This document shows, in pieces, positions 1 to 9,700 of a stretch of DNA of 64,000 nt. A program made the position numbers and the translations under genes. Positions within the stretch are counted from its first letter, which is position 1, and every line of letters begins with the position of its first letter. The notes beneath the pieces are model-generated. The model made no database searches and was not told the DNA's origin. It was given only the letters and a program-made list of their open reading frames with translations. The DNA comes from Globisporangium splendens (Eukaryota; Oomycota; Peronosporomycetes; Pythiales; Pythiaceae). The stretch spans positions 186,001 to 250,000 of the forward strand of contig VFIW01000071.1 in assembly GCA_006386115.1 (NCBI GenBank), read 5' to 3'.

Positions 1-248
1 TGGTGCGCGGTCTTGCGGCGCTGCTGCTGCATGGACGCGTTGGGCGGCGTGTTGGGGGACCCTCCGGAGCGCTGGCGGTGCAGCGACGGCATGTTGCTCG
101 AGTGCACGGGCACGGCGACCGGGATGTTTTGTAAATACTGCTGCTGGTTCTGATGGTGAAAGTTGCTGCCGTTCGTCTGGTGCACGTGCTCATCCCCGCT
201 GTCGCATCCGGAGCCCGACGGGAGCTTCATCATTGTGCCGTACGGATA
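1..248 (-). CDS. Partial Q/N/S-rich protein, N-terminal exon at window edge
   Basis: An open frame runs off the left edge of the window. It contains two adjacent ATG codons (228-233) followed by a low-complexity stretch rich in His, Gln, Asn, Ser and Pro, including a QQQYLQN motif and a basic RRK run near the edge. Upstream of the ATGs a pyrimidine-rich tract ends in CAG at 249-251, which could be a splice acceptor, so the first visible codons may instead belong to an internal exon. No domain is visible in the ~80 residues. Such regions are common in regulatory or RNA-binding proteins, but I do not recognise this one. Confidence 0.45.
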
Positions 249-2157
249 CTGATTGGAAGAAAACCGAAAGGTGCGTGCCTATGAGCCCGCGTTCCAGATG
301 TGCACGCGCGCGAAGCTTTGCCGTTCGACACACGCACGCTGTGTACGAGGAAAGAACCAAACTGCGGCGTTGGCGACAAACACAACGCGTCAGGCGCGCG
401 ACCCTAGTTTAAGGATCCTCGTGCCCCATTAAACTAGGATCGAGGGATGCGAAAACAGACGGATGAAGGAGGAGCCGAATTCTTGTCTCCGATAAAGTTG
501 ATGTATTTGGGACAGAGATGAGGGATATGAGAATGCAAGCGTGAACTTAACAGGAGACTCAAAGAGTCGGTCGGATTAAAAAGAGCCATGGCTCTCATGG
601 CGCGTGACACATTTCGTGAAAGGCAACGCGTGCCGACGCCGCTGGCCGAACGGAGCGATCTTGTAAAAACGGGCGGCGATCTGTATCCGAGTATACGTTT
701 CTATTTTCTTCTGAAGCAGCAAGCACTGAGGTCATGATGCCGAAGATTATGCCTGACTGCCTCTGGGATGCAGTACTTGGACACAGTTCTCAGAAGGCGT
801 TAAGTATTTTTATGGACACTGCGCACTTTACGAAAGCATTCACACTCTGCCACGATGTCAAATGCATGGACACTTGCATGGACATTTGCGCACAGCTGTT
901 CATCTCGCTGCCTTAAATAGTGTGCTCGACTGAGAGCTCGGTCTTTGCGATCCTATTTCAACCAAAGCGATCTTGTTAAACTAGATGAAGGGTGTGCATC
1001 CGTCACCACCTCAACGACGGACATGGGTTGACCCCCGTCGCAGAGTCTCGAATTCTGTACACTGTAGGACACAGGTGCTCCCGTGGTCGGACATTGACAC
1101 ATCGAGGGGGCGCATGAAGCATGCAGAACGCGCGCATATCTTTACTGCTTCATAATCACAGTGTGAGTGAAGTTGGCGGATGCATGAGTGAAGGCGGAGG
1201 ATGGACCAGGCTCCTCGCATTTTTATCTGAGGTAAAAAGAAAAGCGAATCCAAGGCGGCACAATTGGATCTCAGATGAATTTCGCGACACATGAAGATCA
1301 AGAGGATATTGTAGCAAGCATTCCTTGCATTATTCGGACGAAAACTCCATTCACAAAGCGCACTTAGCTGTTGCGTACTTAGTGAAGATCGAGCTCTGAT
1401 TCGAGGAAGAAAGACAGATCGAGTCAGTTGACGGATTACGATTCGCAAAATACTCGGAATAGGAGCTTCAAGCACAACGAATACTTTCGTATTCCTCACA
1501 TATCCACTTACAAACAGCCTAGTGAGTCACTCCTTAATCGTTGATACCATCTGCTGCAAAAGGACTTGATCATGTGTCAAACAGAGCAAAGATCTTGCCC
1601 CTCGAGCGATTAAAATGCAGCATTTTTTACTAACGAACCAGTTTTAGTAAAAGAGCGACTACGAATGATATGTCCCGAACATACGCATATTAGAGTCCGC
1701 ACACGTGCGGCTCCTGGAAACCGCATGACGACCAGCGAGGAGCTGCAACTTGGAGTCCCAACATGACGGGTCAGTAAACAGATTCCAGATACAACGAGTA
1801 TACAGAATCCAGTTGTTCGCCCACAAGTCGGATTTGTAAGTAGCATCTTGAACAACGCAGAGCCGCAAACGCGATTTGATTACTCGACGGACGCTAATCA
1901 CCCAGATTGGAAGACTGCTATGATGCCAGCAGTGTCTGAAAGCTTGCGGACGCTTAGTTCGTGGGGGGGGGGGATGACAACTCAGTGCTCAAGATGGGCG
2001 AATGGGATCTGTGGAGAAGCGAGGCGTGCGAGAACTGTCGTGGAAAACATACAAGTACAATAAGTGGTGTCTGCTACAAGAGCGCTCTACGGTGATTGAA
2101 TGAACGCGCGTCTGCCATGATGAAAGAAGGCTAGACCAGCAATGAGTTCCAGGTACC
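249..2157. other. Gene-poor spacer
   Basis: Only short overlapping open frames on both strands are present, with no recognisable motif, no convincing splice structure and no homology to other parts of the window. A run of eight G residues occurs near 1966. I see no gene here. Confidence 0.5.
403..438. repeat. Short inverted repeat (10-bp arms, 16-bp loop)
   Basis: CCTAGTTTAA at 403-412 is repeated as its perfect reverse complement TTAAACTAGG at 429-438. The loop contains a BamHI-like GGATCC. It lies between the partial gene and a gene-poor stretch. A related TTAAACTAGA occurs near 976. Its function is unknown. Confidence 0.5.
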
Positions 2158-2515
2158 TCACTCGCAGCCAAAGTCCGCATTGACCGAGACTTCGCTCTTC
2201 AGCTCGCTCCTGTGGATCCATTCGATCGCGTCGTTGCGCTCGTATTCGACGCGCAGCGATCGCTCTCTGTCTGCGTTCACAAAGATGCGGCTCACGAATC
2301 GTTTCTTTATGATGCGGTTGTCAACCACTGCACGCGATCGCGAGAGACACAGCAAGAAGAACGAGTTCATGTGCGCGCGGAACTTGAATGGCTGCATTGG
2401 ATTCTCGGCACTCGAGACAGCCTCCATGCCGTCGAGACACGTCGCGTTTGTGGTCTTGGAATTAAATGGAGTCAAGTGGACGTTCGCGACACGCTCTGCT
2501 GACTCATCATCGGCA

Positions 2516-2525
2516 ACCACGTCAT
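2516..2525. repeat. Target site duplication, 3' copy
   Basis: ACCACGTCAT, identical to 3521-3530 and flanking the LINE fragment. Both copies are read in the same phase (Asp-Val-Val) of the host gene. Confidence 0.75.
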
Positions 2526-3520
2526 CTTTATCTTTGTGAGGTATATTTAGGTTCATCGTCGTGACCTACAATATCCATTCTCCTACCTAATCTTCATTAC
2601 GAATTAGGATGGCGTCGGTTTGGCTGAGAAAGCAGTCGACATGTGCCTTGAGAACTGCTGCAACCGTGTGACCGTCCGAATCTCCAGCTTGCGCTTCAGC
2701 AAGTCGTGTGAGGCTTCGCATTCCTGCCTCTAATCTGGTCATCATGATCGCCATCTCAGCAGTCGATTCGATTGGATCCGAATCCATGCGTCGCAGATGC
2801 GCACACCAAATGGCTTGTATGAGCGACGCGCTCACATATCGCCACAGCATGTGTGCGACGGGATAGAGATGATCTTGGAGATGTTCATTGGAGAACTTGT
2901 GTCCGATAATGTGTCTCGTGATCGTGGTCCATGCATGCCTTGGAGTATCTGGTAGATCCAGACTGAAGATCCAGATTGCGGGGTCGTGACCAGGAGTGAT
3001 TCCGATCTTCGCCCATAGCGCATAAAAGTAGTTCCACGCCAGTTTGGCTTTCGGACACTCCCAGAATAGATGTTGAACAGAAGATTGGACAACTTGGAAG
3101 CATTCGGGATTCGAGCAGGATAGATCAGCTTTCTCATAGTTCCACATGGAGAGTCGGTTGGCTTTCAGCCGGAGAAGAGTCTTGGCCGTATAAACAGTAA
3201 TCCCTGGGATGTTGTGTAATTCGCTCCACTGGATTAATTGCAGTCCTGGCCACAGAGATCCTGCTGTATGGACAGCTTTGTTGACTGCTGCATCTCGAGT
3301 ATCTTTGCCAATTTGTGTCCTCGTTGCTGCAACTTGTTGCCGATAGAAAGATCTGGTCGTATTGTATCGTCCGTTGCAACCCCATAGTTGCACGATTCTT
3401 GTGAAGCGTGGATGTGCATGGAACGACACCTTCTGCCCGTTCAAGTCTCTTGTTGCCATGATGTCACAGTCCATTGCGGAGTGAACTGTATGCGTAGCTT
3501 TGACAAGGGTCATGTCGACT
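2526..3520 (-). mobile_element. 5'-truncated, internally deleted LINE fragment
   Basis: This ~1 kb segment is nearly identical to the 3' half of the longer LINE at 59.8-64 kb (matching about 60577-61485 and the 3' tail 59827-59897). It keeps the Cys/His zinc-binding segment (CSNPECF...HLFWEC) and the 3' terminal sequence, but lacks the whole RNase H region: the tail joins directly to sequence upstream of RNase H near 2605. The element ends in a short A-rich tail and is bracketed by ACCACGTCAT at 2516-2525 and 3521-3530, a 10-bp target site duplication. It lies in the same orientation as the disrupted secreted-protein gene. Confidence 0.85.
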
Positions 3521-3530
3521 ACCACGTCAT
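3521..3530. repeat. Target site duplication, 5' copy
   Basis: ACCACGTCAT, partner of 2516-2525. Similarity continues imperfectly for a few more bases towards the element, which suggests either a longer original duplication with later divergence or chance extension. Confidence 0.75.
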
Positions 3531-4245
3531 GAACACGGACCCTGACACCTTCGTTGCAGTGCACGCACAGCGCGACGAATGGATCCTGGTCGCACCCGTC
3601 GTTGCAGTTGCCGCCTTCGATTGTGCCGCAAGGACAGCTTGTCGGGAAATGCGTGTTGTTCTCAACGACTTGAACTTTTGTGATCAACCGCAGGGGCTTG
3701 ACTGGATCCCATCTCCGATAGGTGATTGGACGGAAGTAGTGATACGTGGAGTAGCTGGCGAAGACTTGGGCACAACGATCGTGGTTCATCGGCGCGAGGT
3801 TTGCGTCGAGAAGCGAGGCGCTCTTGGCCACGTTCGCGAGGTAGAAGATCACGCCGTCTTCTGGACTTCGTCCAGGCGGATCATGCACATGCGTCACGCA
3901 GAGCGCGTCGTCTCCGTTGTAGTTCGTCGCGTCGATCCAGATGTCCGATCTTCTGTGCCAACTTGTTGCTGCAGTGCTGCTGATTCTCCAGCACGTGATC
4001 ATTGGCTCGTCTTGCTTTTCTACGGCGTCTCGTCGAAATGCCGAGATCGAGAGCGCGAGGTTCCATCCGTGCTCTTCGTCCTATCGGTACTCTCCGACTT
4101 GATATTTTGCCGCGAACGGGCAGCACCTCTCGAGCACATGCACAGGAGCCATCTTGTCCTTCTCGCACTCTTGTGAGCTGCCAAAAGCCACCGCATAATG
4201 AGACAGCAGCGCCAACACTGATGCCATTACGAGAAGCTTTGACAT

Positions 4246-4984
4246 GCGAGTGGATGGACTTCCTCTCTTGCTTCAAGTTGCCGGTAATCGGTCGACGTGG
4301 TTGGCACTGGTGAAATTGAGGACTGGTGATGGCTGCGATCCCAGGGATAGGATGTAATCGTGCAGAAACCTGGAAGCGAATGAGAATAGCCCATTGACCT
4401 AGCAGACACCTTTCTAGCGAGCAAGCAATGGGTCGTCGTGCGCATTCTTTCTTGCATCCTGTGTTGCTTCATTCGTTCTGCCAATGCGCATTTGTCCTGC
4501 TGTAATGCACACTTTCCGTTCTGATTCTCCTCCATCCCATCAGTGCTTTCCGTTCTGATTCTTCCGATCTCGCAAAAGAATCCGTTCGAATTAGTCTCTA
4601 TACCAGTTTACTCATATTCTCTTCCCCAGGTCTGCCTCGTTTGCTTTGTTTGTGCCTTTGTCTGCTCCCTCCTCCCCTGTCCCATGCCGCTGCTCCCACA
4701 CTCCCACATTTTCAAGGTTTTTTTGTCTCTGTCTGATACAAACATCCAGTCCAAACATGCCCACAAATTTTTCACCGAGGTTTTTTTTCATCCCTCAGAA
4801 TGTGTGTGTGTGTGTGTGGTTTTTGACAGCAGAGGGCTCGCAACGTTGTTGCGTTGCGTTGTCAAGCGCCAACGAGCGAGAAGCTCAGCAGCTCTGCTCC
4901 CGCGCGCCAAGCTGCCTGCACTCGTGACTTCTTCCTCCTCCGGCTCCGTACAAGAGCACGACTGCCTCCTGCCCTCTTCTCGTC
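4246..4984. other. Divergent intergenic region with (TG)9 microsatellite
   Basis: This spacer lies between the divergently transcribed secreted-protein pseudogene and the coiled-coil gene. It is strongly pyrimidine-rich on the + strand from about 4540 to 4800 and contains a TG dinucleotide run at 4801-4818. No gene is seen. Confidence 0.5.
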
Positions 4985-6394
4985 ATGGCGCCGCACTTTG
5001 CGTCTTCCTCGTCGTCGATCTCTGAGTCCAGCAGCAGCCACATGGACGCGACTGCCACCGCTGACACTGATGCTGCCGGAGCTGCTGGACAAGCTCCAGC
5101 CAAGTCGCCCACGGCGTCGTCTGCGTCCACGACGTCGTCCTCAACGCACAGGAACCGCCAGTCGGTCATGACCAAGCCCGTGCCCAACCGCACGCACAGC
5201 ATGCCGCAGGTGTTCCGGTCGTTCTCCAAGGGTTCGGAGCACTCGTCGTCGCGGTCGTCGCTCGTGCCAGGCGGCGCGCGCAGTGCCACGCGACAGAACG
5301 ATCCGCAGTGGCTGACGACCCAAGTCATGGACCGCGGCCTCTTTCGCAAGTTTGAAGAAGTGAGCGAAGAGCTCGCGAGGCTCAATCGGCTGTCATCCCA
5401 GTTGGGGACGCCGCCGATTGGCAACAACCCCGAGATCGAGCAGGTCCAGGGTGAGCTCCGACGCATGCAGCGCAGCTCCAGCATGGTGCTCCGGTCCCAG
5501 AAGGAGCTCCAGGAGAAGATCGAGCGCCAGGAGCGCAACTCGTTCCGAAGGTTCTTTACGTTCAACCGCGACCAAAAGATCGAGAAGCTCAAGCTCAAGC
5601 TCTGCGAGAAGATGTCCGAGTCGCTGCAGATCGACGCCGAAGTGCAGCATCTCGAGCGCAAGTCGGACTCGCTGCTCACAGACTGGCGCGCGTCCGTGTA
5701 CTCGTCCAGCAACCAGGCTGATGAGGCCAACCTCGCTGAGAAGATGGTCGAGCTCGAGCGCGAGAAGCAGGATATCCTGCGTTGCCTGTTCAGTTCGCTG
5801 AACATGCCGGACCCGAGCGCTACGCAGCTCCAGTCGCGCATCGCGATGTGCACGTCGGAGATCAAGGCGTGCGAGTCTGTCAAGAAACAGGTCGAGAAGA
5901 TCACGTCATTGTACCGGAACGCACTCCAGTTGCTGCGCGCGGCGCTCGCGACCGTCGTCTCGGACGACTACACGGGTTCGGTCCGCGAATTTGCGAACGG
6001 TCCGTTCCCGTTCACCATTGAAGCCGGCCAGTTGATCGAAGCCTCGCGGAACTTTGTGCAGCCGGAGGCGCGTCGACGGTACCGCGACTTCACACCCGAG
6101 CTGGTCAACGTGCACCCGCCAAAGTTCCCGCAAGCGATCGCGGACTTTGCGCGTCGCTCAAGAACGCACTATGACCCAAACAGCGCGCTCGCGATCGACG
6201 CGTCGCGAAGACTCGAAGCCGGCGAGAACGTGATCGTGCTGACACACCGCATCGTGATCCAGAAGCTCGAGGTGCTGGAGCAGTGGAGCAAGACCGTCGA
6301 GGCGGACCAGGACCGCGCCGTCAAGGAGCAGCGGCGGCTAGAGGTCAAGCTGCAGCAGCGCATGGCGCTACTCGCGCGTTCCGTGTCCGTGTAG
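4985..6394 (+). CDS. Coiled-coil protein, unknown function
   Basis: A single-exon gene of 469 residues. Residues ~1-100 are Ser/Thr/Ala-rich and probably disordered. Residues ~115-260 are rich in Glu, Lys, Arg, Leu and Gln with heptad-like spacing and contain the basic-aromatic stretch NSFRRFFTFNRDQK. The second half (about 265-465) is alpha-helical in character with further heptads and ends in a basic helix. There is no signal peptide or membrane segment, so a cytoplasmic structural or scaffolding role is plausible, but I do not recognise the family. The start at 4985 is the first ATG of the frame, and codon use is strongly GC-ending throughout, unlike the flanks. It converges with the RAMA-PHD gene (stops 368 bp apart). 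Confidence 0.85.
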   Translation: MAPHFASSSSSISESSSSHMDATATADTDAAGAAGQAPAKSPTASSASTTSSSTHRNRQSVMTKPVPNRTHSMPQVFRSFSKGSEHSSSRSSLVPGGARSATRQNDPQWLTTQVMDRGLFRKFEEVSEELARLNRLSSQLGTPPIGNNPEIEQVQGELRRMQRSSSMVLRSQKELQEKIERQERNSFRRFFTFNRDQKIEKLKLKLCEKMSESLQIDAEVQHLERKSDSLLTDWRASVYSSSNQADEANLAEKMVELEREKQDILRCLFSSLNMPDPSATQLQSRIAMCTSEIKACESVKKQVEKITSLYRNALQLLRAALATVVSDDYTGSVREFANGPFPFTIEAGQLIEASRNFVQPEARRRYRDFTPELVNVHPPKFPQAIADFARRSRTHYDPNSALAIDASRRLEAGENVIVLTHRIVIQKLEVLEQWSKTVEADQDRAVKEQRRLEVKLQQRMALLARSVSV

Positions 6395-6762
6395 ATCAAG
6401 AAAAAAAGAACAAGGATCTTTTTTTCCTTTCAAAGCTGTAATTTATGATCCATCCCTCCTCCCATTTGGCAAGAAAGAATAAGAAACGCTAGACGACAAG
6501 GAACAGGCGGAGAATCATGCGCGCGTATTCGTCCGAGATCAAGAAAGAAACCCTGCAGATGACGACGCCCGACGAGGCAAACGTGCAAAGTGCATGTGAA
6601 CAGTTATGTGGACGACTAGAAATGACCTCTTCGGATTTCTGTAAATCACCACCAAATTAAACAAATGCCTTCTTTCTGTACATGCAGATTCACATATATT
6701 GTGAGGTTCGAGCTGAACAAGCGTCGAGGAGCTGCAGATCGAAGAGCTACTTACTCTCTCTT
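6395..6762. other. Convergent 3' intergenic region
   Basis: AT-rich spacer between the two convergent genes. An A-rich run follows the upstream stop (about 6398-6410) and TTTTTTCC follows it. No ORF or RNA gene is recognised. Confidence 0.4.
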
Positions 6763-9700
6763 TCAATTCCATTCGCCCATGTTGACATTGTCACCGCCCG
6801 ACGGATCCATGTCTTGGTCTCGGTAGTGGCGACCTAGCAAGTGCGACTGGTAGTCCTGGTTCGTCAGGATAGACCGCGAGTGCTGTTGCTGTTGTTGTTG
6901 TTGTTGTTGTTGTTGTTGCTGCTGCTGGTGGAGCTCGCTCGCAAACATGTGCTGGTGGTGCTGCTGTTGGTGACTCGCGATCTGCGAGCCATAAACGTCG
7001 TGGGAATGCATCACCTGGTGGTGGCCGTGCTGCTGGCTGTCATCGCCGTAGTACGAGCGCTGCTGTTGCTGCGTCCCTCGCGTATCGTTCGAGGTCAAAA
7101 ACGGAGAAGAGCGAAGCGAGTTGGAGCTGGAAAGCCCACTCGATCCAGCTCCGACAAAATGCGAGTTGAGACCCCCGCCCATGTTTCCATGGCTTCCAGT
7201 CAAGTCGTGGCCGTGATGAGACCGCATCACATCATTCGAGGTCATGTGAGATTGATGCAGATGCTGCTGCAGGTCCATACCCATGTGAGACTGCTGGGTA
7301 TGATCGTAGAGGTCTTGGGTGCCGCCCAATCCGGACATCGAAATGCCCTTTTGCACGTCGCCATACAACGGATGCTGCATCTGTCGCTGCGTCTGTGTCA
7401 CATGTTGTTGTTGTTGCTGCTGCTGCTGTTGAGCGTGCTGCATCGTCTGCTGCTGTGGTTGAAGATGGAGTGGTGCCTGATGCTGTTGATTGAGCTGCTG
7501 GTGGGCGTGCGTCAACATCTGCAGATGAGACGCGTTAGACGAGTGGTGCACTTGCTGCTGCAGTTGGCTTGGAAGCTGAGGAGCTGCTTGCGTTTGTTGC
7601 TGCGGTGGCGAGTGCAGGTTTAGGTCCTTACCACGGCTAACTGGATGGGACTGAGTGGCTCGTTGGAACTGGTGCACCTGCGACTGGTGCATCTGCTGCT
7701 GCTGAAGTTGAGGTGGTTGTTGAGGTGGCAATGACATCGTTTGCTTTGGCTGCTTTGGTTGCTTCGGTTGCTTTGGCTGAGGAGGCTGCTTTGGCTGAGG
7801 TGGCTGCTGGGGTGGAGCACTCTTGCGTTGCATCTGCTGCTGTTTAAGCACTTCCAATGCTTGGTTGAGGAACGCATTCTGCTCTTCCTCCTGCTGCTGA
7901 CGCTCGTGATCAGACTGCTGTTGCTGCAAGGTAGGACCCGTGTACTTGGCCGGCGGCGGCACGCTTTGCTTCTCCTTTTGCTTCGTTGGCTTTCTCTGTG
8001 GAGCCGCAATCGGCTGCTGCGAAAACGTCGGCAGCTGCTGAGGGACGATCCGATGCTGAAAAGATGATACCTCGGGCTCGTTGTGAACAGAGTAGGAAGA
8101 ATGGTTGAGCTCCACGCGCTGCTGCTGCTGGAAGTTAGACTGAAACATCGGCTCCGGGTGGGATCCAACCGCAGGCAACTGCGGCTGTTGAGTCTCTTGC
8201 TGCTGCTGCAGATCAAGGAGATGACCCTGATCCACTTGTCCCGAGCTTCCCGAATACTGCTGTCGCTCTTCGCTAAAGTGGGGAAACTTGTTCTGGGCTG
8301 CAGTGTCCTGAACCACCGGTTTCGGTGCAGCAGGGGGTTCCACATTCACTATTGCTGGTTCAAAGGATGGTGCCGGCACAGGCTCCGGCACACTTGGTGG
8401 AGGCATCAAATTGACTACAGTAGGTTGGCTTTCAACGACGGCATTCTTGACTTCACTTGTTGTATCGGCATCGTTGAGAATAGCATCATGACCCATATAC
8501 TTCACAGGAGCTTCGGACGGCTCGTCAGGAGTAAGGTCGGCAAGCGTAGCACTGGCTTCGTTCAAAGGAATGTCTTCGGTGTTATCTTCTTGCTCCACCT
8601 TCGGCTCGGCTTCAATGTTTTCGATTGGCAGCGATGACTCAGAAACAAGCTGCTCAGGGACTGGTTCCGCAGCAGGTGACTCCTCGGCAACCGCTTCTTT
8701 TTCGTTTACCTGCTCTGGAGTCGCGACCGCATCAACAACAGGAGGGTCTTCCAAGCGCTGCTTCTTTTGCTCTGGTTCTTCAGTTTCCTGCCCCTCGATT
8801 TGCTCTTCCTGTTGCGGTGGCTCCTCATCCTCTTTTTCTTCTACACTGTCTTCGATTTCTTCATCTTCCAGTTTGCTCTCATCGTCCTCTTCTCCTTTCA
8901 TTGGGCGGCACTTCTGATACAGAAGGTCGGTCAAGTCAATAATCTCTTGGCTCAAGTGCTCTTCTCGGGCGATCTTCAGCACGCCAGCGAGCGTTTTTCT
9001 AGTGTTCGCGCGATTTATTCTGATCGTAGTCATATTTACTTCGTAGTTTGCGATCTGTCGCTCAATCAAGCGTCGAGATGGCGGGATCTTCACTCTCGAG
9101 AAGAGCGCAGGAGTCGATGGTTTCTTCGGCAAGCCTGCCAAGTCCCGAGGTCGCTTCGTTCCAATAGTGATCAACGTTTCTTGCAAGCTTGACGTCATTT
9201 TCTCAAAGTGGGCTTCCATCTTCGCCCACTCGTTAATGGACTTTGCGATAGTGCGCAGTTTGTCCAAGAGAACAGTGTACAGAAGTTGGTCACTGCTCGT
9301 CGTCATTTGCTTCGTGTTCAGTCGATACGACGGAACAAACAAGTTGTTGATATTTGACGAGCGAATGAAGTTTCGGCGATGGATGATACTCTCGAGAATC
9401 ACATGGTTAAGCTGAATCTTCTGCTTGCACTTCTGCAAGTCCTGGTCGTACTTTTCGATGAGATCGGCGACCTTCGTCACAGCACTCGCTTCAGTGGTCC
9501 GCGCTTCTTCCAGCTGCATGAGCTCTGCCTCCACCACACGCAAACGCTTTTCCGTGCGTGCTGACAAGGCGCTCGTCGTTTGCTTGAACTGGGCTTGCGA
9601 AGACAGGATCTGGTGACGCAAGTCAAAGATCTTGACCAGCGCGTCAACTTCAGATGTGCGAGACGAAGAGCCGCCAGTCGACACAGCTTCTTCGTCCGCT

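Larger units (their letters stand above)
2158..4245 (-). pseudogene. Secreted Cys-rich protein gene, broken by a stop codon and a LINE insertion
   Basis: The frame starts at ATG 4243-4245 with a clear signal peptide (MSKLLVMASVLALLSHYAVA, cleavage likely near residue 20). It continues into a Cys-rich domain with a CC pair, a CPCG motif and several other Cys residues. A TAG at 4081-4083 stops it after about 54 codons, but the same frame stays open down to the LINE fragment at 3520. On the far side of the LINE a 120-codon open frame (2525-2158) resumes in the same phase at the duplicated target site, so it is very probably the C-terminal part of the same gene. Without the insertion and the stop the product would be roughly 370 residues. 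The role is unknown; secretion and Cys content are compatible with an apoplastic protein. The dead state is seen directly. The joining of the two halves is inferred from the target duplication and the shared phase. Confidence 0.7.

Noticed and set aside
2180..2539. + strand frames over 2180-2539
   Set aside because: Antisense to the C-terminal part of the disrupted secreted-protein gene, which has matching phase with the upstream half.
4885..5904. 339-codon frame on the minus strand
   Set aside because: Antisense shadow of the coiled-coil gene at 4985-6394: Ser/Arg/Cys-rich, no motif, and codon use mirrors the + strand gene.
6841..8067. Leu-rich frames on the + strand
   Set aside because: Antisense readings of CAG/CAA-rich sequence of the RAMA-PHD gene; poly-Leu is the expected artefact.
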